In this document: positions 34,091-47,157 of the stretch, in pieces
Numbering within the stretch: position 1 is the stretch's first letter
How the letters are laid out: every line of letters begins with the position of its first letter
Source: Spironucleus salmonicida
Lineage: Eukaryota; Fornicata; Diplomonadida; Hexamitidae
NCBI GenBank assembly: GCA_000497125.2
Contig: CM035321.1
Coordinates: forward strand, 690,001 to 754,000
DNA length: 64,000 bases
Direction of reading: 5' to 3'
Position numbers and translations under genes: made by a program
The notes under the pieces: generated by a model
Seen by the model: only the letters and a program-made list of their open reading frames with translations
The model's database searches: none
What the model was told of the DNA's origin: nothing

Positions 34091-37000
34091 ATGACCGATC
34101 AGGGCTCGAATACCAAGGCAGAAGCTAAGCCTGCCTAGCTCACTTTTTCCTCGCTAGGCAAAGATCTGGTGGAGCTTCAATAGGATGTGGTGTTTGCATT
34201 CAGCGGAACTTAATTTAAGATAAGCGAAGTTGGCGATACCGTACGCTACCTGAGGATAACCATTGATACTGTTGGAGACCTCAGCCTCCTGCACCTCTTC
34301 ATGTGGCAGCACAAATAAGAACTGCTGTTCAAACGGAAAGTCTAGATAATCATTATTCAAAAGACGTTTGATTTAAAGAATAGCTCAGTATCCGACTACT
34401 GGCTGAACCTGGTCTCACTATCTATCCAAATGGGATTTTCAATTTTATCATATTAAGTAATAGGCGATGAAGAAATACAAAAACTAGCAGAGGTATAAGT
34501 AGAAATCATGAAATCAGATCACGAGATTGTTATAGTTTCTAAAAATTCAGCAATCGACTCTAAATTATTTCCAAATTATATTTTGATTGAAGATGATATT
34601 AATTTATAAAAATAGAATAAAGTTGATATGAAATATGATGGTTATGAACTAATTTACCCTATGTTTAACATGCCACCTGCCATTAGCAGTGTCGAGTAAT
34701 TGGCTATCCTGCAAATAATTGGATTAACATTACATAAATGTGATACATATGCGCATCTCCTGCCAATGATACTAGGGTATACTGCATACCTTATTTACAA
34801 ACAAATGGAAAATAATGATGTGGTAAAGAGAAATTACACGATTCAAGTTCGTGCACAAGAAGCAGTAGCATATTCATAATAAATTTATACAGATTTAATG
34901 GTTTCCCAAGCTTATTAAAACTTCTTTGAGCTCCCAGTGCATTTACTAAAAATATTCGAGTTTAACGATACCAACAAGTTCATCTTCCAGCAAATGTGCG
35001 ACGTGTCCTACCTCTTCAAGGCGCAGTACTTTGCGGTGTTCTCAGCCTTCTTCCCCCTAGATAATGCGGTTATGAGCCAGAGCTCGAGGAGCGGGAAAAC
35101 TGTCACCCTGCACACCATCTTCTACTTCAACCTGTTCTCAGGGGTAAAAATTCCCATATTGATTAACACAGGATTTACAAAAGATTCGCGTGAGCTGGAA
35201 ACGCAGCCGCTATACGATAGAACTTCTATCGAGATTGGTGAAGGCATAAGAGCTCTATTTTGCGAGTATCAAAGTAAAACTGACCTTGGAGACGTTATTA
35301 GTAGTAATTTGAAAGATGGAGTTGAATATTCTAAAACGATGGCCTATGTCAAAGCAGAGTGTTTCAAGTTAATCAAAATATATGATATGCATACTGCCTA
35401 ATAATAACTTAAGGGTGCGTTTGAGTTGTATTTGTAGGGTACGTCAGTATTTTGTGAATTTTCTGTGACCGGCCTGCTTGATTTTTTTAAATTTGATCAG
35501 AACAAGTAATTAGAATAAACTACAAAATTCTTAGATGATGAAATTTAGGCGTCTACAAATAAATTAGAAGCAGCTAAAAAAATAATAGGTACACTAAATT
35601 AGGAAGACAGCATACAAAACTAGAAAGACGTTATTAGAGCTATAGAGTAATAAATTGAGCTATTGACGTAGCGTAAAAACTCTTATAGAGCATACAAAAC
35701 TCAGCCCCGGTCAATTAGTGTTTAATCGTATAACTCCAATAAGGAAGTCATGCTTTTAGTCGATGAGTGTTTATCCTAGCAGAAAGCCAGCTACGCATTG
35801 TGCACCAGCGCGCTAGTGGGAATAACAGATTAATTCGTTGTAAAATTTATGGAAAAGGCAAAATCGAGCATTGAAGAAATACTTAACAAAATAGATGATA
35901 TATCAGTTAATTATCTCATATAATTATTAGACTGGTTAGAAATTCGTTAAAATGGTTTGATAGTAAGGAAAATTGATTACTATGACACTCCTTAGTACTT
36001 AGAATATGCAAAGAAAAAACTAGAATCAATTCTTCTTGATCCTACAGAGATTGAACGATACTTCCTGAGGCTAATACCATCTGAACTATTCAAAAACTGT
36101 AAAGCCTATAAAATTATTGATCTAATGGGTATTTCGTCACCCAATTTTAGCAACCTTAGATAGCCATTAATCGTATAGAAGTCGTTCTAGGAAATGATGT
36201 AAGATCTTACAAAATAAAGTACGTTGGAAGTATTCAGAGAGAAAATCTACTAGTTCCTCATTATGCTGTACAACCCGCGTGGGGTCGAGACGATATTCTG
36301 GCTTAATGTTTCTTATTTTATCAATTAACACAATAGAACTACCAGATTGAATACACCAATTGATGTTACATATAAATTAAACGAATATTTTAGGAAATAG
36401 TTTGGTACAGAAAACCAGTATACAGATTTCTTCAAAAATACATATGATGTTAAGATAACATTCCCTTAAAAGAATGTTTACGAAGAAGTACCCTTTACCT
36501 CGAAGAATACCGTTCACCTACTGACCGCTGGAACGGATATATCGATTGTAAACTTCATTGGATACAATTAATCTCGCTACACTTCTTGCAATAGTAGAGG
36601 CAGTAACATATTTACAGAATCTAATATACTGGGCACCTCCTAAATGCACTCCTCCTGCTTGACTTAACGCTACTACCAAGGTATGCAAATTGCAGCCCTC
36701 ACTGACGATTCTATGATCCAATACGTAAAGAAGCAGGTATAGGGTATGGACATCAAGGATTTCTACCTTACGGCTGCACCCGAGCTAGCGGCAGAGATGC
36801 AGTTCATGTGCCCCCTGGTGTGCCCATAGATAATTATTAATGAGGGTGCAAATGCATACTTTTTTAACACTACACAGTAATTTTAGTTCAAAGTGAACGA
36901 AAAGGAGATTCCTTTGAACTAGATTTCTTCTCATATGTAAATTCAAAATTCATTGTGCATAATGAGGGATGAGGAATTAGTTGGAGCTAACTAGCTCATA

Positions 37001-39418
37001 AATTCGAACGACCAAGAGGTACTGTTTGAACCGTAGTCAATTGCAGAATTTAATAAACATTTACATCGCACGTCTTCCTCATCGCTGAATCGAGATGTGG
37101 TGTTCGTATTAAATTTCTTAGCGAGCTAATAATTCTTGACAAATCTGAGACGTTTAGGACAGGATGCAATGTAAATATTCCCCAGAGAGAAAAGTGGCAT
37201 CGATCAGATGCTGTGTTTGTTCAAATAGTAATAAATATCTGAAATCTCTGCGGCAATATTTCTTGTTATGCAGTTATCTTGCACTGGATCTTAAGATAGT
37301 ACACGCGCTGATTTGAATATAGTTAGCGACAGTCATATGTTACTACTTAATAGGCTTATGAGCGAGCTTAACTAGTATGAGCAATTTCTAGAAATATACT
37401 TTAACCCGGTGTAGGTCACCAGCTACGATATCACCACTCCCTTGGAAACAATCTATAACAATTTATAAACTCTATTTTAGGGGGCCACTTTCATGTTTCT
37501 GCAGCAATCCTTTGACATATTCTTCCAATCGGCAGATAAGCGGAATATTAAAAGCTATATTTAGCATGCAATAGCAAATGCAGCTAACTGCTAGGCTACG
37601 CTGTGTGAAATGAAATTACTAGAATCCAATCAAAAAATAGCAATTGTTAGTATTTTGGATAAGACTAAAATTTAAAATCTGCTTTTGAAACATTACCCTG
37701 CAATGCCAGACTACTTGATATCGTTATTCGGAACCATAGAAGAAAACACCAATAACTTACTGTACAATGATATGCTATCAGTGCAGTAGCACTTAGTCAA
37801 GGAACGCCAATTTCAGAGTCTTAACTTTCTGCTAGACTCAGGTACGCGTGGTAATTTGGCAGTTTTCAATAAATCAAATGATGCTGGAGTTCACATATGC
37901 TTCCAAACGACCAATGTGCCCGGGATAAGTACGGCATAAATTGACCTAATCAAGCAAGGGCGGAAGATTACAAAAGAAGGAGAATTGCAGGTTCAGAAGC
38001 TATTAAAGGAAGAGGAAGAACAAGTATATGTTGACCTTGAAAGGGCTACTGGGAAGGTGGAAAAGCTGAAAGCTTAACTCTTAGATGTGGAATCTAAATA
38101 AAACGCAAAAACTGAGACCGTTGCAAAAGTAACTGATATGGTGAAGTAGGCATAAAAGAAATAAACATATGCAGAACAATAGATCCAAAAATAAAATATA
38201 CTACTGACTAAAGTAGGTTAGATTGGTGGCTTTAGTGGCTCTAGGGAGGAATATTACGCGCTAACTAAAAAACTGGGCGAAATTATCAAAGAGAATGAAG
38301 CCAGCCAATTGGCTTTAGCTAAACAAAGGCAAAAATGCAAAGATGCAACATAATAATAGAACTTGAAAAAATAGTAAGATAAACTTATAGAAGAGAACAA
38401 TGATTTACGTGTCAAGGAAGAAAGAACATATTTCGCTGTGTAAGACTATGCATACGAAAAACTAAAAACTATCTTGAATAACATATTCATGGATCCCACG
38501 TAGAAGCAGGTTTATGTTGTCTTAAAGGAAGGTCAAGCTATCTAAGACGCGTTTAAAGACTAGAATATGGTCTTAAAATATGTATAATCTAAGAAAGTTC
38601 AAAAGTTCATTCAGTCAGATGACAGCATTCTAGAAGCTGGCACCTGCCAGATAGACGTGCACTAGTTTATTGAGGAGTATAAATATCTGTTTAGCCAGTT
38701 AGGTGATATTCAGGAGAAAGTAGAAGAAGCCAGGACCTGCATTCATCTACAGACTCACGACTGGGTCCCAAATTTACTGAATTCCTCTAGGACAGAAAAC
38801 ACTACGCTACCACCACTGATTCTTAAAGAGCTCGTCTAAATAGTAAACTCTTGTACAGACAAAAGCAAGGTGACTTACAAAACCTTCTTTAGCGACTAGG
38901 CTATCAAGGATACCAAAGAGGTCGAAGCTGACATTGGTGCTACTGACATTTTCACATACTTTTCACGCCTACATCTGTTCCCAGTGTAGGTTGTAGATTA
39001 AACGTTAATAGTCTGCAAGCTCACCACTGATCATGAGCAGTTCAATCCTCCAGCTTTCAGTCAGTCAGAAATTGAAGCTGAAGGCACTGGATTGTAATAC
39101 GAAATTTTGTGCAAAAGTGCAATCGAAACGTATAAAAGCAAACTCTCCGAGCGCGATATCGAATTCCTGCAAAAGAAGGAAGACAAAGTTTTTGATGCAG
39201 CATGCGCGTTACTATAATTTGATGATGGATTTTTTGCATTTAACGTAAAATATTTATACTAAATGTCTATTACGAGAAGGTAGAGAACATCTTTTAAGGA
39301 GGATTGTTTCGAGACTATTTACGAATCCAAAGAGAACTTACTGGAAACGTTCACACGACTCAAAGCTGTTATAGTGGCCATCGAGGATGGCGTCGTCCAC
39401 GTGATAATTCTTGAGTGA
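34091..39418 (+). CDS. Large 1775-aa protein, unknown (right copy)
   Basis: Right-arm copy of 20556-25883, open from ATG 34091 (after TACTCCTTAA) to TGA 39416-39418. Its start context and whole frame are intact, so both copies could be expressed. Coiled coil at about residues 1290-1450. Description as for the left copy; no family named. Confidence 0.75.
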
Positions 39419-40677
39419 AAGTGAGGGTTTGTTGGTTCTACTGCTTGAGGTCGCTGCATGGGGAAACTGGTAGGCTAAATGACTGCTTATTTATATTAAC
39501 CGTTTCGTATATATCATATTCTATAATTTTGAACTGCTTCCTTAAGCTGAAAATAAGAAATTCTTAAATAAGTAAGTTTTTAAGAATAGATCAAAACTCT
39601 GTAAAACATCTCAGTGTTCAGATAATTTTTAAACATTTTGCTAAATGACACTTTACAAGAACTACTCTGCTTCCAGTACTTCAATTGCTAAATATTGGGT
39701 TCAGCATTTGCAATAAACTTTGTTTCCCGATTTAGAATGATGAATATCCTTGGTCGAGTGTGCTAAACATTCTTCTGCATTGGCCTTTTTGCTGCCTAAG
39801 ATGACACATATTTACATTATAACCATCAAGAAAGTTTGCTCGTTTCAAGCGCATTTACTATTTTAACTCAAATTGCAGATCAAGTGATAAAAGATAGTCT
39901 GGTCCTGCAAGCCCGTCGAAGTACAATGTAGATACCCAAAATAGGTAAATGTGCGGTTTATGTTATTTTGAAAAATGGAATTTCTGTGCTGAAAGTCTAG
40001 CTTCATGTACTACTCCGGGAGTATTAACAGAGCGGTATGCAATTTTGTGCTGGACCAGTAGCGCATCTGCAAATTTAAAAAATTTAGGGCAGGGGTGCTG
40101 AATTTAAGGTTAACCTATATTGGTGCCTGCAATTTCAATTAGAAGGAGTAGTGATTTAACACGATAGTGTATTTTGCTTATTAAAGTGGTTGCAAATGCA
40201 CCAGACTCCATAGAACTGATTTATGGTGTATTAATGATGACACATTATATCTGCAGTTTTTGCCATTACCAGTAATCTTCGTTCCTGGGACTACTAAGAC
40301 ATCGAGTCCTTTTATATTTCTTGGTTGAGGCTGGTCATAACTTCTAGGTTTGGGTTAACCGTCAGTGCTATGATTAGGTAACATGACTTTGACAGATCAA
40401 AATAGCTGGATATCCTTCGTAATCCTTAAAACACAATCATGCAAACTATTTGCCGATAGATAGCTGCAGGCTAGTAGAACAGACAAACTATTTCTAGCAA
40501 CAGTAACTTGTTTCTGTATGCTAGTGTTGCGATAGCGTAAGGAGTTAATATAATGACTAAGCATGCTACGCATTATTAGAAGATTAGAATTCCTATAATT
40601 CTCGCCTCCTGGAATGTCCCTCGATTCTGGAGGTAAAACCGATGTACAAGACGCACCATGTGACGTCCTGACCATAT
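39419..40677. other. Non-coding stretch within right arm
   Basis: Mirror of 19296-20555. A short cluster of differences from the left arm lies near 40085-40120. No gene supported. Confidence 0.4.
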
Positions 40678-41439
40678 TCATACTTAGTGCATCTGAAACT
40701 ATTATTTGGCGATCGGTCGACCAGTAATGATGTTATCAAAGGATGCAGGAAGTTTCACGCAACCTAATTGCAGTTATGTTACTTACAACTTAAGTAGGAA
40801 ATAATGCTACAGGCATCCTATGATGATATTCAGGTAAGTCAAATTACCATAATAGGGGAAGAGAATCTGGTTAGGAGGCCCCGTGACGCAGAAGCATATG
40901 GCAGCAATAAACTGTACAGCGCGAAAGCCATAATTATTGTAAAAACGAATACCATCATACCATGCACAGAACATACCACAATACACAACTTCTGGGTTTA
41001 GCAGCTGATAGCTGAAGACTGCTGTGAGATGATCCATCTTCCCTCCAAGATACACGTGGGCTTTTAATAAAATTACAGACAACAGCCGCTGACAGTGGTT
41101 AGGAATGCTGAATACTAACGCAGATAATGTAGTAGTGCAGTAGGTCAAGATAGACATGGATAATGTAGATAGGCAACATATAGTGTATATTATACAACTT
41201 CTGAGGATTTGTATATTATTTAAAACTTTTAAGCGATATGCATTCATTTACTTTTCAAATTTTTGAATATAAATGGCCACATAGGAGTTGTAGCATGCTT
41301 AGTACACCACTTTATCCTACATATTGGCGTAGAATAAGATCTAGCTCTTCAGTGTTGCGACTGTACAGTCTGCAAGCATGCAAATTATCAGGATAGAGGA
41401 TTGTGTAAAGAGGCGCATACACAGACTCTCGACTGGCAT
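40678..41439 (-). CDS. Possible multi-span membrane protein (right copy)
   Basis: Mirror of 18534-19295, still open for 253 codons despite several substitutions. An in-phase upstream extension is closed by TGA here, supporting the shorter start if the gene is real. Confidence 0.33.
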
Positions 41440-43230
41440 CTCAAAGCGAGAAAATATATAATTTCGCTGTCGTATGGTGGTAGCGCGTGTCTATTGGTTG
41501 TCAGTTTTCCTCGAGCAGTATCTAGCGTTACAAGATACTGTGCCAAGAAATATTAGATCTATAAAGAAGCATATTGATCATAAATATCTATGAATATTAG
41601 CCACTACGAAAGATAAATACAATTGTGTAATGCGAAGGCCCAGCTGGAAGTATGGACTCCAAGGGGCATGCCCATAAAGTTGGTTAGAGCGGAATTGGCT
41701 GATAATACATTGTTGAGTCCAAAGCGAATTGGGCGAATAATAAGAAATCATATCAACTATACAAGTTCAATCGTCTAGAATACCAAACAGCGCGCAGTTT
41801 TTCTTTGCATACAAGTACCAGTAAGTAGGCGGCACAGATAGAACTTTCAGGGGTCGTGAAAGAAGAAAATATATAATCTCACGTCTTGATCAGTTTTTTG
41901 GTTAGGGTGTATTGATCAGGTGTGACAAGGCTATCAGTAAAGTGAGGACCAGGTTTGTGTTTTCCGTAATCTTACGATAATTGCGAAATTCCAATTCAAA
42001 TCGCGAATAACAAGAATAATACTTACATATGTCATATTATCTCGATAATAGTATGCAGATTTTGAAATTTTTATAATTAAATTTAGGTACTCTAATATAA
42101 TTATATTCAGATAAATATATAGCATCTGATTACATGAAATAGCTATACTTGGCGAAATTGCTATAGAAGGAACATACTGGCTTTCTATATAATAGTTATT
42201 GTTATAAGTTTTTAAAAAGATTATACCGAAACATCGTCACTAGTCTTTTTTAGCCTATTAAGTCATCGCATACATATTATAATAAATATGCTAACTATAA
42301 AAATTATTGCTTATTCTATTTAGATAGCTTATTGTTGGCGCAACAATGACTTCTGACAATCATAATAGTTATATCCACGAAATACGTTATCTGAAACGCT
42401 ATATATCAATAATTTAGCCTAAATTTTTCAAAATCTTATCAATAACTGCCAAACTATTTAAGCACCCATTTAAGATTTTGTAGTGAAAATAATAATCATT
42501 GCTGCTTTCCAAAATATTGAGAACAGTTACATTTTCTAAGCAATATTCTTTGAAACTGTTTGAGCTCTAGGCATATATTATAATGGAACAAATACCTGTA
42601 ATACATAGCCGTGATATATTTTTTGGACAGTTTCGTACTTAATAATATCACGATTTTGAGTATATATCATTTAAATATGTGTAGAGAGAGATAGATAGAG
42701 TGATATTATTTGCATATCATTTTATAGGCTTTATCGTATAACACTGTATTTAACGCAACTGGATTGGGTTTCTTCGAATATGAAATTTATGTTAGGATAA
42801 ATTAATTGATTTTTGCAATGTATATGAACATTACTAACAATTTGTATGGTGTAAGAGTGTTCGAGCATAGTAACATATTTATATAACAAAAGAGCACTAG
42901 TCTAGAAACAGTACGAATGCCTTTTCAAGAATGTTAAGGCTTACTAGAATGTAAATACTAATGTAATTAGTACAGATGCATATTGGTGACGACTACTAAT
43001 GTATTTATAATAGTTATTGGTAAAGATGATTTTGACAAGATTGCAGACTAAGCACAGTATATGGTGCAACATTATGAGTCATACATTATTTATAATGAAA
43101 TGTAATTAAGTGTAATTAGAATAGACTGAAATTATGCTAAATTTAATATTAACCAATTTTCTGCTGGTCTACATCACATTACTGTAAACGGATTGAATAT
43201 TTAAGCGAGAAATAAAAACTTATCACTATG
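41440..43230. other. Non-coding stretch within right arm
   Basis: Mirror of 16743-18533, including a GAGAGAGATAGATAGAG tract near 42680 that differs from the left arm. No gene supported. Confidence 0.45.
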
Positions 43231-44769
43231 TCATTTTTCTAAGACACTGCAGCAGGCTACAACCTTTGAGCCGAAAATACCCTTAAGTACGACATCGCCC
43301 ATCATAATGGGGGCCTTTACAACGCATTGCCTTATTTTCTTAGCTGCCTCTATAAGTTTATTTCTAGGGATAGGCTTGGAAAGCTTTACAGGAAGTCTAG
43401 TCGTCTCGCCATTCTCTATTGCAATAGATGTAGAAAATGTTCTAAACGGCTCAACAATTTCTTATCTAGCGTAGCTAATGCCGGATTTGCATTAATTGCC
43501 TGTAATCTCTTCGATATCATTGGCATTCCCGAGTTTTACAAGCATATTGCACCCATTAGGACATACAATACACGTGATCTATCTTTGAGATTTATCAACC
43601 TCCACTTCTTCTAACTTTTCAATTGCGATAGATACATTACTGTCACTTTCTTTATACGAACGTGAACCATCTCCGCTGGAACGGCGTGAGCAACCTCCGT
43701 CTCCCCCACAATTTCTTATCCGCATCTCGCCACAACTTTGCATCTCCCAAGAATCTTATTGACGCGGATGCTTATTGACTATGAATCGAGCTCTTTGATA
43801 AGGAATTGCGGCACAGAGAACAATACGTTTTCATCAGTTTGTACAACCAGCGTACCAGGGGCTACAGATGTCTCCAAAAGAAGAGCGGCAGCTCTTCCAG
43901 CATCATGCCCCTCTTCGGCGGCATCATCCGCCAAATCATGAACCTAAAGACAATTTCCGGCTGTAAAGAAGCGCCCGCTAACACGTTTGAACGAATCAAC
44001 CTCTATAAGCCTGGTTTTTGGATTCACCTTTCCACCCAAAGTAACGGCAACTTTAGCCTGCGGAATAAGGCCAACCGAGAGTAACAAACAGTCGCATTCG
44101 AGCCTTGTAGTTTTCGTGAGATCTGGCTGCAAAGTTACAGGATCCACCGGAGCAAGGTCCACCGCGGTGATCCGAGGTTCTCCAATTATATTTACAACCG
44201 TGGTAGACAGATGGAGCGGAATTCCGAAATCGGTTAAGCACTATTCGACATTTCGCTAAAGGACAGAGCAGCGCGGCAAGAGCTCGTAGACGCCCAAAAC
44301 GCGCGCGCCCTCCAAGGTGCACCTGCGGGCCATAATCAGCCCGATATCGCCAGAGCCCAGGATCACCACGTTCTTCCCAGGCAGCTGCCCGTCCATGTTG
44401 ATCATCTGCTGCGCCAGCCCAGCCGAGTAGACGCCCGCGGGCCGAGTGCCCGGAATGCGCACCCCCGCACGGGATCTCTCGCGGCAGCCCATGCACGAAA
44501 TCAGCGCCTTCGCCGAGAAGTGCCGCACGCCGAGGCCCCTCGTGACGGTCGAAATTGTGTACCCGCCGCCCGTTTCCGCGCACTGAAACACGAACGAATG
44601 CATCAGAATGCTCGCGTTCGACTGAAGACAGTCCGATTCGAGCAGCTCCGCGTATTCGGGGCCCGTAAGCTCCTGCTTGTACTTGCGGAGCCCGAAGCCG
44701 CCGTGGATGCACTGCACCAGAATGCCCCCCGCGCGGGCGCCATTTTCGAGCACCAGGACCGATTTGCCA
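43231..44769 (-). pseudogene. 5'-truncated, frameshifted oxidoreductase copy
   Basis: Corresponds to residues from about 526 to the end of the fused oxidoreductase. It lacks the GlpA-like and iron-sulphur modules, the start codon and the first glycine-rich FAD motif. A one-base deletion near 43654 (TGTCACTTT where the left arm has TGTCAACTTT) also breaks the frame before the DUF1667 module. It also carries substitutions (CSGL to CSVL, AISG to TISG on the antisense frame). It cannot encode the enzyme. Confidence 0.88.
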
Positions 44770-44790
44770 GGGTGCGGAAGCAGCTGGCGT

Positions 44791-45624
44791 TCATAGATGC
44801 GGGAACTGCTGGTAGAACAGGAAGTCGGTGTCGTCGGTCTCGGAAAGCTGGTTAGCCTCGCTCTGCAGCTGGAGCAACAGACTGTTCGGTCGTTCCGCAG
44901 TGACCAGGTTATGCCCCTCCCGCCGATACAACCCCAGCGCCACGAGGGTGCGGTACCGTAGCACTAGGCTAGGGTGGTGGCAGTGCACTCCTGTAACAAC
45001 CGCCTCCCGCGCGCCAACAGCGTACCGTACCGCGCATCCGGCCTCCCGGCAGCGACCGTCCTAGGCCCGGAAGCAGAGGTAGCCGCGCTTCAGGGTGAAC
45101 GCCGTCTAGACGCTGAAGCGCTGCGTACCACCTGTCTGGGCCGATATGCCCTCGACCCTAGCGAGCCCCACCTACTGCGGCGGTGCCCGGACCGCCGGCT
45201 GGTGCGCCTCCCCAAAGCCGTCCAGCAATGCACCGGCGTGCAGGAAGGCGGATCGGCGGCACAACTCGGTGATGAATTGGTTGAGGCTGGTGCAGGCCCC
45301 TACCGCCTCGTGCGAGTGGACGCCGCGGTAGGAGGAGAGCACGTGGCCGCCGGTGCGCTGGGCGATGCGCTTCGCGACGCAGGCGGGAACGTCGCACCGG
45401 AAGTAGTGTCGTGGACCGTTCACGCCGTACTTGGCCCAGCGGAAGCCATCGTCTTGGAGATCCTGCGCCCGGAGCTGCCGCGGGTCGCGCGGGGTGAGCC
45501 CCTTCACGAGGTCACCCAGGCGCGGATTGAGAGGGACGAGGTCCGCCTGGAGCGTGGTAAGCAGCCCCAGGAGGCGGGCCCGCGGTGACTCCCCTAGCTG
45601 CTGCAGCTTCTCTGAAAGTGACAT
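44791..45624 (-). CDS. WRKY-type zinc-finger protein, two fingers
   Basis: A 277-aa protein with two WRKY-like fingers. Finger 1: DGFRWAKYGVNGPRHYFRC then C77-x4-C82-x20-H103-x-H105; WAKYG replaces the plant WRKYGQK core. Finger 2: RGYLCFR then C192-x4-C197-x16-H214-x-H216, with no WRKY core. In-frame TAG codons (glutamine) lie between and inside the fingers. WRKY proteins are DNA-binding transcription factors of plants, also known in Giardia and Dictyostelium, where the Giardia protein has two fingers. The C-terminal tail is helical. GC-rich throughout. It is divergent from the gene at 45718, with 93 bases between the starts. Its 3' flank abuts the palindrome edge. Confidence 0.82.
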
Positions 45625-45717
45625 TGTAGGTGTATTTTCATATAGTATATATTATTTAACTTATGTTTTAACAAAATTAGAATATATAAAATTAGAATAT
45701 AAATAAATGATACTAAA

Positions 45718-46260
45718 ATGAGAAAAGCTTCAACGCAGAATGATATTTTGAACCCCGCGTTTGTGAAAGATCGCAAATACCACCTTGCACTGGCCACGGA
45801 GCTCAGCTCTGCTGTTTTAAATCAGCAGTACAATAGCAACCTACCAAATGTTGGATATACAGATTAGAGCATGCGCGTATCCAGGAAACTCCAGTTAGCC
45901 AACATGAAGTCGTCCGCCTTAGAAACTATCAGCGAGGAGTCGAAACTTTTTGGCAAGCTAGAGAAGCGCCCAACGTATACGAACATTTTTAAGACTTAAC
46001 CAGCGGCATCCATCAGCGACTTGCAGTCCAGCACGTTAGCGGAGGACCTAAAAGCGTTCAATTTTAACAGCTCAGACGATGAGATTTTTGGTCCTATGCC
46101 TACAAGCCCAGTCTGCGATAGGATTCCAGACATCTCGAAAAAATTGTCTCTGAAGGAGGAGATTCAGCACCTAACAGGCGCGTAATATCGCGGCAACATG
46201 ATCCGCGCGCTATCACCACTGCAGCGCCGAATCTAGGAGCGCAAACAGCTCCGGAAATGA
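45718..46260 (+). CDS. Hypothetical 180-aa protein
   Basis: Open from ATG 45718 to TGA 46258-46260 with a few TAG/TAA. Hydrophilic, Ser/Lys-rich and probably largely disordered (SSDDEIFGPMPTSPV near residue 125), with basic helical ends (LQRRIQERKQLRK). It shares a short divergent promoter region with the WRKY gene. No family recognised; SP and TSP sites suggest a phosphorylated regulatory protein, but that is a guess. Confidence 0.6.
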
Positions 46261-46419
46261 AAATTCCGCACGCGGTCTGCGCCCAGCGCGTTTATTTCGC
46301 CACCGACGTGCGCCGGAAAGCGCGCTTTGACCATTACTAATGTTTTTTCTGATAAGACGTAATGAATAATTTCATTTAAAAGTCGATTTTCCATTCCATC
46401 GTTAGATCACTTATAATTT

Positions 46420-47157
46420 TCACTCCCATTCATTTTTGCCTTCTTTGCCCAAAAACTTCTTCAAATCGCGCGATTTGTCCTGTCCGGGCGACCGTACACT
46501 CAGCTCCTGTAGATTTCGCAGGCTGCTCGTGCCGAGGCCGGCCAGGAGGCTGTTGCGGCTCTGGCGTGTGACCTGTACGACGTTCCGCGTAGTTTTCTGC
46601 TCCTGTGCCTAAATGCCGAGGCTGACGGTTTTGACCATCAGTTTGTTCTTGAGCGTCACACACTCCGTGTACAGCTCGTCGTACTCGTTCCGCGCGACGA
46701 CAAGCGCCTCCGTGAGCTCCTGGACCTCGTCCTTCAGCTCCTGCACGTCCGTGGGCTCGATTTTGATCTACTTGAAGTCGATTTGCGCGGCGCCCTGGAC
46801 GCTGTTTTTCTTGATCTGGCTGATCGTGGCCTTCAGGAACTCGATTTCCTGCCGCTTATTCGACTGCTCCTTGGCCTGCATCTGCACCTTGATTTCGAGC
46901 TCCTTTACGGTGTGCAGACGTCCTTTGAGTGCATCGACTTCGTTTGTCATCGCTTTGAGCTGTTTGGCGTGCTTTAAGATGTAGACTTCGGTCGTGTCGA
47001 TGAAAGTCCGGATGTACGGCAGAATTGACTTTTCCTTGACCTCCCTGTCGAAAATATCTAGATCGTCGTAAATGTAGAATTTGTGCGATTTTAGCTCGGA
47101 TCGGAGGTACTTAAATGCGTTGAGGACGAGCATGCTGAAGTCCTCCAGCTGCGTCAT
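46420..47157 (-). CDS. Coiled-coil protein, 245 aa
   Basis: Starts MTQLEDFSML and ends at TGA 46420-46422. Residues about 70-175 form a long heptad-rich coiled coil (KQLKAMTNEVDALKGRLHTV, VQELKDEVQELTEALVVARN). The C-terminal part is basic and Ser-rich. In-frame TAG codons are present. An upstream in-frame hydrophobic extension exists, but it lies in AT-rich DNA and the shorter start is preferred. Likely cytoskeletal or scaffold protein; no family named. Confidence 0.7.

Larger units (their letters stand above)
31517..44769 (-). repeat. Right arm of giant inverted repeat
   Basis: About 13,253 bases, reverse complement of 15203-28457. It starts 11 bases into MRE11 and ends where a truncated oxidoreductase copy meets the 3' flank of the WRKY gene. 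Differences from the left arm are sparse: single bases near 15226, 15708 and 18112, one-base indels, and a microsatellite tract near 42680. Confidence 0.95.
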
